64,000 bases of DNA from Bugulina stolonifera (lineage: Eukaryota; Bryozoa; Gymnolaemata; Cheilostomatida; Bugulidae). A model generated the notes under the pieces. The model was not told the origin of the DNA, ran no database searches, and saw only the letters and a program-made list of their open reading frames with translations. Below are positions 27,201 through 34,876 of this stretch, piece by piece (the first letter of the stretch is position 1; the number at the start of each line of letters is the position of its first letter). A program made the position numbers and the translations under genes. The DNA lies in the NCBI GenBank assembly GCA_935421135.1, contig OW285190.1, forward strand, positions 18,238,501 to 18,302,500, in the 5' to 3' direction.

Positions 27201-30200
27201 AAATACACATGCAACTTTAGAGTTTTCAACAAACATACAGGTGTACACATCGGATAGAATATGTTTACACCTAACACGGTGTACAATATATGTATGCTAT
27301 ATTAATTAATAATACATTGACAAAAAGTACATGTAATATACTACAAATAAAAATATACATTGCATACACCAAACATATACTTTAATAATATAATAGAATA
27401 TCACAAATTAGACTCAAATACATGAAATACGCAAAACTCACTTCATTTGTAGAATTTTTTGTTGCATTTAGTTTGCTCATGGTGCCAACTGTTGATATTA
27501 CAACGGAACTATACTGTTACAGTTAGTGTGCACACCATGTTACAAGAGGAGATATAAATGCCAAAGTTTCTACTGCCAGCAGCTTACTAAGTAATCTACT
27601 AGATCAACTCTAACCTGCCCCTTGCCTGCCCTGTGATGTAATCATATCATCAATCAGGCAGAGAGAAGGTATGGCTGGCATATGTCAGAGTGTACTACTG
27701 TCTATATCATACAGTAGTGTATGCAGTACAGCATCCAACGAAATACTGATGATGGCAAGCGTTCTATTTTAGAAGACATAGCAGTAAAAGTTTTCTGGAT
27801 TATTTTATGTTCCACATAACGTTATAGCAGCAGGGCAAATAACTAGCTAACTAGAAATTGCTTGAAGGGGGTGATTTCAAGGTTGGGAAATAGTTTGATG
27901 CATATCCGCTTCTAAAATATTTGTTTTTGAGAGCCAAATGTAAAAAATTGATCTAGTTTTTAAATAAGTTCACCAGAATAGAAGAATAAATTGCTATTTT
28001 CTGCGAGTCAAATACTACAATAACTGACATACACACATTATTGTATGCTCTATAGTGTAAATCATTACATCTCTATGGTTGTTAGTTCAATAGTCTATTA
28101 TTTATTTATATTATCAGCACATACCAGTGCGTAAGTTCAATGTACACAATATTATTAATTATGTAATTATATTATCACTTAATAAGATCTAATTATACAG
28201 TAGCCTACACACCTGTCAGTGTGTCTAGAATATGATCACTTGATCAGGTACAATGAACTTCTAATATACATGTGCAAATATATTCTTATATTATTATATA
28301 CATTTATACAGTAAGTATGAATATTAATAATACAGCATACTATTTAATAGAAACATTCAATGAAATATGAATGCATCTCAAAGAACACAATCATATTGGC
28401 ATCTCATGAAGATGGATAAGCTGGCATTTGCAGAGTATAGACATGTACATTGTAGATGAGTAGACAGTTATGTAGATAGAATATACATGTCGATGGAATA
28501 TATAATAATGGACAGAATATAGATATGTATATTATACTATACATGTATGTATAATGGGAGCACAGAGTTGTTGGATATAAATACACAATTAAAACAGCAT
28601 TTAATTCATTATTTAGTGATAACTGCACATACATGTATAATATGCACCCATGTGCTATAATATTGTAGGGTATGTACACTGGTACACAAAGTAGAACACA
28701 TAAACTAATATGTGCTTTCCATAACACACATTTACAGCAGCCCTCCAGTTTATCCACCTAATGAGGTAAATGTATATCACATCAGTAAAACTACATCATA
28801 TTACATGTACATGCATACAAGCATGATTTTACTATCTACACCCTTTGATGTCCACATGTACCAACTGGGAGTAGTGCAGCACATGTTAGCAATATTGTAT
28901 TATATTATATTATTATACAATCCAGATATAGAATAAAATATGAGTTTATTCCATTCAGGTACAAATAACTACAATCTGTGATAAGGTTAGTTAGATATAA
29001 TATTAATTAGTAGATTACACTTTTTCTAAGTTAATAGGAATTCTGTGCCAGAAAATAGCTAATAGTACATTGTACTAGTATGCATGTACATGTGTGTACT
29101 GTATGTAGTCCGCCATATTAGTATGTGTATGCATGTGTTAGCATATTTCCCTGCCATTGTTGAACAGTCTGGGCAGCAAATAGTTTTTAAAGGTTAAATG
29201 TAAAAAATCAGATCAGAGTCAGATCAAGGTCAGGCTGGAGTAGAAGGAAATGTTACCAACTATTAATACCTTGCAGACTTGGCCAACATCCACCTACGTT
29301 TAATAATTTCAAGCATAAAGGTTTCTAATACATCATAATGTATAGACATTCTAAACTCTTTACTATAATTGGAAATTGTCTGCTTCCAGCTTAAGGAACT
29401 GCTGGGGAACGGATTACATTTAGTAGGAATAGGTTATGAATGGCTACAATACTACATAGCTATAACCTGCAGGGAGTTTGTGTTACTGTGTTACTGTGTT
29501 ACTATGTTACTGTGTTACTGTGTTACTATATTACTGCATTACTGCGTTACTGTATTACTGTGTTACTATATTACTATGTTACTATGTTACTGTACTTCCG
29601 CGTTACTATACTCTTTATCCCCATCACTAACTACATGTTATGGTATGTTAGACTAGGTATGTAGTAGTTGTGGTCATGGTATAGAAACGTAGCTACAAAT
29701 AGAGCTATATACACAGTTACCTACTGATGGGCACTCAGCAATTGTAAGCTATTGATAAGAAGTTGTCCTCTCCCGTTGTTGGAAAGAGCTACACTGTACT
29801 TTCACTCAATTTCAGTAGCTTATGAGTTCCTATGGGTGGGTTGTTCAGCCTATCAGTCATTGTCAGACTAAGTGAACATCATCTTCTCTCATTTATTGTC
29901 TCTATTATAAGAATAGCCTCATTTCCAACATAATGCTGATATACTTACGGGCAGGGCAGACTTGGGAGCACTTCCTTTCACCAGAACACTGGCTACAGAA
30001 CTCTTCTCTCCAAACTCATTCTTAACTGTGAGAGTGTAATCACCTGAATCCTCTGCTGTGACTGCCTTGATATCTAAGCTGTGACAAGTACAGCATTACT
30101 ATATTATACTGTGTATTACTGTTATACAATATGCAGGCTAATATCATTATAATAATATGCTATCTAAGAGTTGTCTTCTCTAGTTCCTTTCGCTTAGTAA

Positions 30201-31252
30201 AAAGAGGATAACTCCCATTTACCCCAGTGATTTACAGCATGTAGATGTACATGTATAATATTGTACAATGTGCTTGCATGTCATGCTGGTATATTGTAGG
30301 AACTAAAATAATCCATCATCTTGCAAGAGAACTGACTGAAAATACCTTGTGACCAGGTTGAACTAGACGTGCACACTGATACCTAGAGTGGCACACTGAT
30401 ACCTAGAGTGGCACACTGATACCTAGAGTGGCACATTGGTATTGAGTTTTACTGAGTCTTAGATGTGTTAATAGTTCAGCACATCTTGTGTTTCAAGTGC
30501 ATGTAAAATTAGATTTATGTATTCGTATAGTAGAAGTTACGATAATGTAATACCACTACATACATTGTATTGTATACACATGTACGCCTTACCTAATGCT
30601 AGAACACCTACACGAATATACTGACACTGTATAATGTTTTTATGTATTGTTTTCTGTACCTTGCCATACCACGCTCAAAGTTGATAGTAAAGTTAGAATC
30701 AGGCTTAATTTCCATTTTCTTCTTGGACCAGACACACTGCACATTCTGACCTTTGACCTTGGACTCTAGGCGAACCGGGCTACCAACATCTACAGTCTAA
30801 TGAATATACAGTAACATCTCGATGTACTATTGGCTATTGATAAAAGAGAATAAAAAAGAAGACAATTCATAATTCAGTATACTTGGTACACGTGATGATA
30901 ACTCTGCATGCTAAAAGATCATCTCATTTTCACAGCATACAGTGATCATGGTGACCTATTGACCCCATCAATATGATACACTAGCTCTACATGGCCCACA
31001 CGTGTTAGTCTTGGTATACTGCTTCAAAATGTATACATGCATATTAATACTACTAAATGTGATATTATAATTGTACAACATAGTAAGTAGCATGGCGACG
31101 GGCAACGCACAACGTTACACTTATCAGAGTACGTTACATAACGTACAGGCTTTGTGTAACCACTTATACATAAACATACTCACCAGTCCCTGTATTGTGG
31201 TGATGAAGCCGGGTGGATCCCCTTTAGGAGCAGGTTTACCTTTAGGAGGCAT
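1..31252 (-). CDS. Twitchin/titin/MyBP-C-like Ig-FnIII giant protein (partial, C-terminus beyond left edge)
   Basis: Fifty-two exons were joined by hand and nearly all junctions agree in phase, giving roughly 2,370 residues. Domain order from the N-terminus: Ig1, linker, Ig2, M-motif-like linker, Ig3 to Ig7, Fn1-Fn2, Ig8, Fn3-Fn4, Ig9, Fn5-Fn7, Ig10, Fn8-Fn9, Ig11, Fn10-Fn12. Nearly every Ig or FnIII domain is split over two exons. Long runs of Ig followed by Fn-Fn-Ig modules, plus an N-terminal M-motif, are typical of twitchin, titin and myosin-binding protein C, which bind myosin thick filaments. No signal peptide or membrane segment is seen, so the protein should be cytoplasmic. In twitchin and titin a kinase domain lies near the C-terminus; here that part would lie left of base 1 and cannot be checked. 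The start at 31252 opens a Lys/Pro-rich leader. Exact orthology (twitchin against MyBP-C) is unresolved; family membership is firm. Confidence 0.92.
53..2837 (-). CDS. Ig/FnIII protein exons 47-52: FnIII domains 10, 11, 12
   Basis: Exons 2628-2837, 1769-1864, 1402-1587, 1125-1232, 421-566 and 53-209. Fn10 has LSWRAPVDDGGSPVTHY, Fn11 has IGWTRPTSDGGDKIQGY, and Fn12 has MSWKAPHSDGGKPITGY; each has a Tyr-x-Phe-Arg-Val type strand F. Exon 47 ends in TTDLIDG at a donor that is the first of 11 tandem copies. Exon 52 ends in phase 1 (GATG then GTATTG), so the protein continues left of the window. Confidence 0.88.
1913..2042. repeat. Minisatellite of about 33 bp, four copies
   Basis: Four copies of a unit containing TGTCTGCTCTCTTAATAACA lie in the intron upstream of the exon 48 acceptor. 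They do not include the splice site. Confidence 0.85.
2281..2646 (-). repeat. Exon-end plus donor minisatellite, 33 bp x 11, at FnIII exon 47
   Basis: Eleven units (ten of 33 bases, one of 30) start at the true 3' end of exon 47. On the minus strand each unit carries GACCTCATTGATG followed by GTATGT, that is the last 13 exon bases and the donor. Units read in frame as MSATVIDLIDG (Tyr for Ser in some) with no stop for the whole array. The sequence after the real junction (GGT CAC GTG) shows that splicing from the first copy gives a normal FnIII strand. Confidence 0.93.
3012..3925 (-). CDS. Ig/FnIII protein exons 45-46: Ig domain 11
   Basis: Exons 3807-3925 and 3012-3177. The first half has INAEVGKEFKIVIPYKGG, followed by AAKFTNNGSPV. 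The strand-C Trp normal for Ig domains is replaced by Phe (AAKFTN). The second half has KGDQGLYSVTLSNSKG. The intron carries a 12-bp minisatellite. The donor of exon 46 (GAG then GTCAGA) is slightly off consensus. Confidence 0.83.
3258..3510. repeat. 12-bp minisatellite (ATGCGTATGTAC type)
   Basis: About twenty units of ATGCGTATGTAC, with variants TATATG and CCTAGG, lie in the intron between exons 45 and 46. They are open in several frames only because the unit length is a multiple of three. Confidence 0.9.
4423..4496 (-). tRNA. trnN-GTT: tRNA-Asn (GTT)
   Basis: A 74-base cloverleaf has acceptor GTCTCTG paired with CAGGGAC (one G-T), discriminator G, D-arm, anticodon loop CTGTTAA and T-arm GGTTCAA. 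A T-run follows on the minus strand, as expected for RNA polymerase III termination. It lies in the intron between exons 44 and 45 of the Ig/FnIII gene, on the same strand. Confidence 0.97.
4815..6249 (-). CDS. Ig/FnIII protein exons 41-44: FnIII domains 8 and 9
   Basis: Exons 6105-6249, 5731-5888, 5173-5323 and 4815-4966. Fn8 has LAWKAPDDDGGSEITNY and YEFRVCAENQYGVS. Fn9 has IKWEPPKRDGGNPIAGYQ and YEFRVAALNEAGLS. Exon 44 has a decayed inverted copy at 8324-8414. A 62-base near-perfect palindrome lies in the intron just after exon 42. Confidence 0.89.
5605..5666. repeat. 62-base near-perfect palindrome
   Basis: Arms GGACAGCTAGTTACATGT and ACATGTAACTAGCTGTCC flank a centre made of ACATGTAC words, which are self-complementary. 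The whole could extrude as a cruciform. It lies 65 bases past the donor of exon 42, in the intron. Confidence 0.9.
6425..7104 (-). CDS. Ig/FnIII protein exons 39-40: Ig domain 10
   Basis: Exons 6957-7104 and 6425-6548. The core Trp is in ADWSVGGKPV and the second half has CRRGDTGRYTGRFTNSSG. The last exon ends in phase 1 at GTTTTGG and joins the Asp of the next FnIII (DAPGSPRGP). The donor is GTTTGT. Confidence 0.86.
6723..6930. repeat. Degenerate CATTGTGT-type repeat
   Basis: Many diverged copies of a 12 to 15 base unit around CATTGTGTYRTAC lie between exons 39 and 40. No coding content is seen. Confidence 0.6.
7223..10246 (-). CDS. Ig/FnIII protein exons 33-38: three consecutive FnIII domains (5, 6, 7)
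   Basis: Exons 10138-10246, 9850-10008, 9535-9647, 7948-8131, 7680-7848 and 7223-7363. Fn5 has TLSWKPPKDICGAPISDY, Fn6 has CWKQPSSDGGNPIKGYQ and YDFRVAAVNDGG, and Fn7 has DLSWKRPTDDGGALNGY and YSFRVRGENAAG. Three FnIII domains in a row break the Ig-Fn-Fn rhythm used before. The 1.4 kb intron 8132-9534 carries two oppositely oriented tRNA-Asn genes and a decayed inverted copy of a later FnIII exon. Confidence 0.88.
8324..8414 (+). pseudogene. Decayed inverted copy of FnIII exon 44
   Basis: The plus strand here reads ACCAAATAAGGAATATGAGT and then further matches, including CTGAATGAG and GCTCCGACCTCATT. These are the same blocks, in the same order, as exon 44 on the minus strand (4815-4966). 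The acceptor-proximal TTGACCAGGTGC is also present. Internal pieces are missing, so the frame is broken. It is in reverse orientation to its host gene. Confidence 0.75.
8648..8721 (-). tRNA. trnN-GTT: tRNA-Asn (GTT), second copy
   Basis: Identical over 74 bases to the copy at 4423-4496, with anticodon GTT and all arms intact. It is followed by a TTTT tract. It lies in the intron between exons 35 and 36 of the Ig/FnIII gene. Confidence 0.97.
9182..9255 (+). tRNA. trnN-GTT: tRNA-Asn (GTT), third copy, inverted
   Basis: The same 74-base sequence on the plus strand, 460 bases from the minus-strand copy and in the same intron. The first bases after the gene (ATGTCTTTTGC) are shared with the 8648 copy, so the two arose by duplication. 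The pair forms a perfect inverted repeat. Confidence 0.97.
10441..11164 (-). CDS. Ig/FnIII protein exons 31-32: Ig domain 9
   Basis: Exons 11020-11164 and 10441-10608. The core Trp is in VVEWKNNDKP and the second half has CNRTDGGKYAIKAVNKHGE. Exon 32 runs on into the first residues of FnIII 5 (EPEGPLE), so the Ig-to-Fn boundary lies inside this exon, unlike most other boundaries in the gene. Confidence 0.87.
11455..12978 (-). CDS. Ig/FnIII protein exons 27-30: FnIII domains 3 and 4
   Basis: Exons 12801-12978, 12226-12376 (start uncertain), 11881-12065 and 11455-11594. Fn3 has LTWNHPVDDGGNEIMGY and YEFRVVAENVQGDS. Fn4 has IEIEWEKPYDGGSPIKGY and YEYRVIAVNEAGNS. The exon 27/28 junction is ambiguous. 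Donor AAG-GTCGGT with acceptor 12376 keeps frame, and so does donor TCG-GTATTG with acceptor 12366; the products differ by two residues. Confidence 0.87.
13113..14762 (-). CDS. Ig/FnIII protein exons 25-26: Ig domain 8
   Basis: Exons 14649-14762 and 13113-13241. The first half has SFSISCKYYGVPHP and IEWFKGDE. The second ends IKVVAKNELGEA. The intron between them holds two minisatellites (27 bp and 17 bp units). The second half lacks the usual Asp-x-Gly-x-Tyr and has NDKGAIKV instead. Confidence 0.85.
13997..14212. repeat. 27-bp minisatellite, eight copies
   Basis: The unit contains AAAGGGAGGTTATTAC. Copies alternate between ATGAGATT and ACGATATT endings, giving a 54-bp higher-order period. 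It lies in the intron between exons 25 and 26. Confidence 0.92.
14345..14636. repeat. 17-bp minisatellite (GTGAGGTCACAGATA)
   Basis: About seventeen copies lie immediately downstream of the donor of exon 25 on the minus strand. The donor itself is not part of the unit. Confidence 0.9.
14938..16351 (-). CDS. Ig/FnIII protein exons 21-24: FnIII domains 1 and 2
   Basis: Exons 16196-16351, 15931-16071, 15462-15613 and 14938-15093. Fn1 has LLRWEPPKDNGGYDVG and YRFRVCAQTMDGQG. Fn2 has LVWSAPTSNGGSPITGY and DYMFRVSAINKMGKS. Trp in strand B and Tyr-x-Phe-Arg-Val in strand F are FnIII hallmarks. The donor of exon 23 (GAG then GTTTGT) is non-consensus but the phase is exact. Confidence 0.9.
16796..17718 (-). 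CDS. Ig/FnIII protein exons 19-20: Ig domain 7
   Basis: Exons 17554-17718 and 16796-16915. The domain begins LRPPNLDFSMLTDT and has VTWMFQNS around the core Trp. Its second half is SASRSDSGIYRVTAINDVGE, an I-set ending that leads into the first FnIII pair. A 44-bp minisatellite abuts the acceptor of exon 20. Confidence 0.86.
16925..17195. repeat. 44-bp minisatellite, six copies
   Basis: The unit contains AGCACACATGTATGTACATG and repeats exactly every 44 bases (for example at 16931, 16975 and 17019). It ends 10 to 15 bases from the acceptor of exon 20. Confidence 0.92.
18093..18225. repeat. 8-bp repeat (GGTAATGT)
   Basis: Some sixteen copies of GGTAATGT, with variants TA and GC, lie just downstream of the donor of exon 18. 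Confidence 0.9.
18236..18812 (-). CDS. Ig/FnIII protein exons 17-18: Ig domain 6
   Basis: Exons 18629-18812 and 18236-18390. The core Trp is in VSWYKDGKPITD and the second half has DSASYTCKVGDSE. Joining phase 2 requires the acceptor at TTTCCTAG (exon starting 18390). The nearer CAG at 18384-18386 would give a stop codon. Confidence 0.86.
19004..19062 (-). repeat. Two-copy duplication of an exon tail across a donor (exon 16)
   Basis: On the minus strand TTACGCTTCACTAGCTATTG ends exon 16 and is followed by CTC and the donor GTAGGT. Right after it comes TTACGCTTCACCAGCTATTG. The second copy lacks the donor bases. Confidence 0.8.
19033..19738 (-). CDS. Ig/FnIII protein exons 15-16: Ig domain 5
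   Basis: Exons 19641-19738 and 19033-19228. The core Trp is in VRWYRGADES and the second Cys in DGGLYWCHLGNE. The 3' end of exon 16 with its donor is followed by a second imperfect copy of the exon tail (about 28 bases). Only the first copy keeps the donor bases GTAGGT. Confidence 0.86.
19340..19600. repeat. GGAGTTATCTACTCTCTA-type repeat
   Basis: About nine diverged copies lie in the intron between exons 15 and 16. The same GGAGTTRTC core occurs singly in many other introns of this window. Confidence 0.8.
19987..20691 (-). CDS. Ig/FnIII protein exons 13-14: Ig domain 4
   Basis: Exons 20552-20691 and 19987-20125. The first half has VVWLKNGTPIS with the core Trp, and the second has LEMAGLYECQVHGDTSKC. 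The second Cys precedes QVHG as in canonical Ig folds. The acceptor joins phase 1 from exon 12, and exon 14 leaves phase 1. Confidence 0.88.
21111..22465 (-). CDS. Ig/FnIII protein exons 10-12: Ig domain 3 with a 21-base microexon
   Basis: Exons 22346-22465, 22075-22095 and 21111-21264. The first ends VKWQR, carrying the core Trp. The 21-base microexon encodes NGKAIEK, the usual C-C' turn of an I-set Ig. The last contains LSAKDSGRYTLTIDG. Omitting the microexon would keep frame but would delete the loop after the core Trp. A minisatellite of 11 to 14 bp units (21290-21600) lies just upstream of the last acceptor. Confidence 0.87.
21290..21600. repeat. GGTCTACAGTAGTA repeat (14 and 11 bp forms)
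   Basis: About ten 14-bp units pass into 11-bp units (GGTCTACAGTA). On the minus strand the unit contains ACTGTAGA, close to the real exon 12 acceptor GCTGTAGA nearby. Confidence 0.88.
22615..23110. repeat. 29-bp minisatellite, about 17 copies
   Basis: The unit contains CCTATGTACCTCTCTATATG. It begins about 12 bases after the donor of exon 9. On the minus strand each unit carries AGAGAGGTACAT, a donor-like word. Confidence 0.92.
23130..24548 (-). CDS. Ig/FnIII protein exons 7-9: M-motif-like linker with a 23-base microexon
   Basis: Exons 24444-24548, 23811-23833 (23 bases) and 23130-23177. The first encodes LDFRSMLKHKDHKKRK followed by EEDPDWGKLK; the last encodes EGIDWPDLKHRQKKKP. The LDFRxxL core followed by basic residues and short acidic-Trp-x-x-Leu-Lys blocks is the signature of the MyBP-C/twitchin linker between the first Ig domains, a known myosin S2/actin regulatory segment in MyBP-C. 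Phases are 1, 1, 0, 0, so the microexon is needed to keep frame. Phosphorylation of the linker is known for the family but not visible here. Confidence 0.8.
23846..24080. repeat. Minisatellite of 34-40 bp, six copies
   Basis: The unit contains CAGTCAACACCCTCAGTACA. It sits immediately upstream of the acceptor of the 23-base microexon 8. Confidence 0.88.
24932..27166 (-). CDS. Ig/FnIII protein exons 4-6: acidic/basic linker and Ig domain 2
   Basis: Exons 27061-27166, 26762-26856 and 24932-25079. The linker is charged (KVEKKKIDDDEDTGP). Ig2 follows with GDTCTVSFDVISDVM in the first half and FADEGKYCVQLLKADG, with the Asp-x-Gly-x-Tyr motif, in the second. The domain ends FNIFVK directly before the M-motif, which is the place of the C1 Ig domain in MyBP-C and of the equivalent Ig in twitchin. 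The 1.7 kb intron 25080-26761 holds no recognisable gene. Confidence 0.88.
25080..26761. other. Long intron 5 of the Ig/FnIII gene
   Basis: This 1.7 kb intron has AT-rich sequence with scattered ACATGTA words and one GTAACTCC motif near 25400. Short open frames here lack splice sites that fit the gene and show no family signature. I see no other feature. Confidence 0.7.
27442..27480 (-). CDS. Alternative first coding exon of the Ig/FnIII gene
   Basis: A 39-base open segment starts with ATG in a strong context (GGCACCATGAG) and encodes 13 residues, MSKLNATKNSTNE. It ends at a consensus donor (GAA then GTGAGT) in phase 0. The next exon (27061-27166) accepts phase 0 both from here and from exon 3. 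If this segment were an internal exon using the CAACAG acceptor just upstream, reading in phase 0 would meet TGA at once. It is therefore best read as an alternative first exon giving an isoform without Ig domain 1. Confidence 0.62.
27552..27558 (-). promoter_or_regulatory. TATA-like box of the internal promoter
   Basis: On the minus strand the sequence is TTTATAT, about 72 bases before the ATG at 27480. This spacing would leave a short 5' leader of about 40 to 45 bases. It supports a separate promoter for the short isoform. It is a weak call by itself in AT-rich DNA. Confidence 0.35.
29483..29606. repeat. 8-bp repeat (GTTACTGT)
   Basis: About fifteen copies of GTTACTGT and variants lie in intron 3 of the Ig/FnIII gene. 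Confidence 0.9.
29949..31252 (-). CDS. Ig/FnIII protein exons 1-3: Lys/Pro-rich leader and Ig domain 1
   Basis: Exons 31184-31252, 30660-30796 and 29949-30078. Exon 1 encodes 23 residues beginning MPPKGKPAPKGDPPG. Exons 2 and 3 make one Ig fold: the core Trp is in VWSKKK, and the C-terminal half carries AEDSGDYTLTV, the usual Asp-x-Gly-x-Tyr signature. Exon 3 ends in phase 0 with GSAPKSALP. A leader followed by one Ig in front of the M-motif region resembles the C0 position of cardiac MyBP-C. The 2.5 kb intron that follows contains an alternative first exon. Confidence 0.88.
30369..30440. repeat. 20-bp repeat, three to four copies
   Basis: The unit contains ACTGATACCTAGAGTGG. It lies in the intron between exons 2 and 3. 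Confidence 0.88.
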
Positions 31253-34200
31253 AATTCCTTCACACTTCTAATTCTATTCTATAAACATACAGTATAGAAA
31301 TGAGTCAATGTATAAACATACAGTATAGAAATGAGTCAATGTATAAACATATGAGTAGCATTACATGTAACAAGCAAGGATCCATATGCAAGGAGTTCAC
31401 TACTATGTTATGCCAGAGAGTTGAGTGAACACAGAGACATGCGTCCTTGACCCTGCCACACATTAGATAGCATTAGTTTTACATCCTCACAACTATCGCC
31501 TATCATAAAGATGGTTTGGCGGATCAGTCTGCAAAATCAATTAACAGTTTGTACTGTTTAGCAAATTACACAAGATAAAAACCATGTATCTCCACCATGG
31601 TCCATATATTATATAGCGGACAACACACAGAATTTGTCTCCACCATGGTGCTTCCTATCCCTCCATCTACTAGATTTAGTATGCTGAATTGAGCTACTTG
31701 CAACGAAGAGAGAACAACTCCAAAATAGAGGCAACATCAAGTGACAGATAGAATAAAAGGCCTACACAAGACTAGATGATTGTATAGTATAATTACAGGT
31801 GCGTGTAGAGTGCATATCTATGATGTAATTGCATAATATGTAGTAAACGGTCCATAAATAACCACTGCATACACATTTAATATATTATTACATATGTATA
31901 AATATGCTTCATGGCTAATATACTGAGTACAGGAAATATTTCAAGTATTGCTGATGGAATAACACAGACTGCCCACATTAAAGAATAGCCTGTGCACTAT
32001 ATACTTGGTAAAGCATGTTGTATTATATTATAACATATAAACTGAAGGGCTGTAACACTTTCAACACACTGGCGTAGGAAAATAACGAACACTTTTAAGC
32101 ATGGCTTGGGATGTGCAGAAATAGCCTACTATCCAGTATCTACAGGTAGAATGTGACTGTATTATTTTTCCACCAACTAAGGGCACCTGTTCCTGTTCAA
32201 TCTATTTACACCTATTATTTCTAACTATGGCGATCATCTCCACTATTATCTTCAACCATACAACTTCATATACATTTGTTAGATATTGATATTGAATTTA
32301 TAGGCAGGCCTACACATGTGATTGCAATTTAAGTTAAAACAATGAAATCAGATAATATGAGTTAAAAACTACCTGAGAAATTATTGGAGAGGCTGGTTTT
32401 AGCGGATTCATATTTTACCGGTTTTGAAGGTTTTCCCCTTAAAATTAGCTAATCGAGTCTTCTCAGTTTAATTTCCTGTTTTCCTGACAGGTATGCACTT
32501 CAAAGCGTAAGCACGACTGTATGTCTTGACTTACCTATAACTTTTATAATATCCAGTTGGGTAGGCACAGTCTAACAGCCCTTCTATTCCCCTGTGCAAA
32601 TTTACTGTTGACTTGTTCACAGACAGTTCAGGTAGTCAGTAGAGGCAGTGTATAGAGACCGTGCAACTGCAGAGGAATGATAATTATAGATATAATACAT
32701 ACATCATTAGATAGATGTGAATATTAAACCCTACTTCTAGGTCTATATGCTGGAGACTTATCTCCACATAGCAATAAAAGAAAATAAGCAATAAAATATT
32801 ACACTTGTATATGTACGTGTACTGAGGTAGAATCATGTAGCGCAGCTAATATACTAACATTCCACTCATGTGATACACAAATGATGACTCTAGAAAACAG
32901 TCAGCAGTATCAACATGACCCATTTCATCTTATACATGAGTGCAATACTGGTACACCACATGCACACATTGTATATTATAATAATTATATCGTTTTATTT
33001 ATATTTCATAGATTTGCCTCCGTAATGATAACATATTGCAGCCAATTGTACTACATAAGCCAGACATGGTGTTAGAAAATCGGTAAATGAGGTTTTGGTA
33101 TTTTCTGGTGCCCAATTTGGAGAGATTTTAGCAGTTAGAACACCAGGAATTCCCCAAGTATGAGCAGGAATGTGGTATATTAGAACCTACTAAATATGCT
33201 GATCACTAAACATGTACTAAACATGTACCAATAGGAAGTTGCTGCAAACTTACAGCAAATACAATATTGCAATTATTACTTACCTAGAAATCTTGCAGTC
33301 CTTTTCTAGTTTTCTTTCAAATTTCAGTGAAATTGGACAGCCCTACAAAACTATCCAACACAATAAAGATAAAAGCTGTTTTTAAAATTTATAAAACTTT
33401 GGATGTTTCAATTATAATTTAATAAAACATTTAGGCATGGCAAGTCAATCTATTCAAATTAAGGGAAACTTTACTCACTCATAAATATGAAGACAGTACC
33501 CTGAACACTGGCAGATAGACCGCTTGTATAATATATATTTAAAGGATATCAGAACAATGTTGAGCTACATGTTGTAGAAGATGCTGCTATCCATTGACTT
33601 CACGTATTTACACTACACAATTACACACAATACTATATTACCTAGATAACCCCAACTGCTTCTAGGATGTTGTTAATTATTATGTATTAAAAGCCTTCAT
33701 ATAATATTATAATTAATTAATTACTATACTCATGTTTGATATTAAAAGCATAGGAGCCGAGGCACTGCCTTCAAGGCACAGTACAATGCTACATAATCTC
33801 CATAATACTTCTACATTAAATGTGACAAGATTTTAATGGATTTGTGAGCCTGTTTTGAGGTTCCAGTTACCATTGGCAGAGACGGAGAGACAGGGATTGA
33901 GTCAGCACTATGGCTACCTGATACTCTCATATCAGGTATGGGACTTAACTATACAGAAGTTAAATAATATACCAGTTTGTATGAAATCTTGTAATAAACT
34001 GTCTATTGGTCTTACAGAACAAGGTATTCTAGGAGCAAATATGTACCTACAGGCTACATGTACATGTATAGGTGACTGCTACATGTACATAGGATATAGT
34101 AATATGATGAGGGGTAAAAACAGGATGGGAGACTAACAGTTGCCCAGCAGCACATCTCACATGTACATGTACATGATACATACATGTATGTGTATAACCT

Positions 34201-34870
34201 TAAAACCTCATTAACTAAGCTACTCAGTGATAAGAGTATCTCATACCTGATATAATCAATTTTGATAAAAATAACTTTCAGTGAATAAAAACATTTGAAA
34301 TCACTGGATTGGAGCTCTCAATATATTATGCTGAATAAAACCCATCCAACTCCATAGCCTTAGATGATACAAGCATTAACCTAGGCTGAGGACCACAAGC
34401 TTCAGCTGAGGGGGATAGATATAGGCCACCCCTTCATTCAGGTTAATGAGGCTTTACCTGCAGGAGTTGTTAGTCAACATTATACATGTATGCATTATGC
34501 AGAAACATGTATAATGTAAAAGTGATCACTAGTATTAACAAACACCACACTATTTCCATACTAAAACTGTTACTACATATAAATTGTACATTGCACAAAT
34601 ATATCTATGTACATGTACTTAGTTCACAGTAACACTAACAGTCATACAGCAACAACCTATAATAGAAAGTTGACGTAGACTAAAAGCTTCCCTTAACGTT
34701 TTCTGTTTACTTTTAAAATGGTATATGAACAGAATTCTGCTAATAGTAAAAAGCATGTCTGCAAGTAATGTTGAGATTTGTAGGTAAACACTTTGAAATA
34801 CAACTCCACAGGAACACAATATCCATCTATAGGAGACTATCAACAATCTTTAAATTACATTGAGCAAATT
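31253..34870. other. Region between the Ig/FnIII gene start and the reductase poly(A) signal
   Basis: These 3.6 kb are bounded by the ATG at 31252 and the reductase poly(A) signal at 34871, both on the minus strand. They should hold the main promoter and 5' untranslated exon(s) of the Ig/FnIII gene. I cannot place a TSS. A 31-bp direct repeat (2.3 copies, 31280-31349) and ACATGTA-rich stretches are present. No coding exon is supported. Confidence 0.6.
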
Positions 34871-34876
34871 TTTATT
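34871..34876 (-). terminator. Poly(A) signal AATAAA of the reductase gene
   Basis: AATAAA on the minus strand, about 230 bases past the SECIS and about 500 past the stop codon. It is the first canonical signal I see downstream of the SECIS. Confidence 0.6.

Larger units (their letters stand above)
27481..29948. other. Long intron 3 / upstream region of the internal promoter
   Basis: For the long isoform this is an intron. Its last part (27481 to about 27560) would be 5' leader and promoter of the short isoform. It contains the 8-bp GTTACTGT array and many ACATGTA words. The open frames near 28404-28757 are cysteine- and tyrosine-rich low-complexity translations without support. Confidence 0.6.

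Noticed and set aside
28404..28757. 117-residue Cys/Tyr-rich frame in intron 3 of the Ig/FnIII gene
   Set aside because: Low-complexity translation of ACATGTA-rich DNA without splice or domain support.
34619..34846. 75-residue frame downstream of the TGR poly(A) signal
   Set aside because: It begins with TTG, not ATG, has no recognisable family and no splice support.
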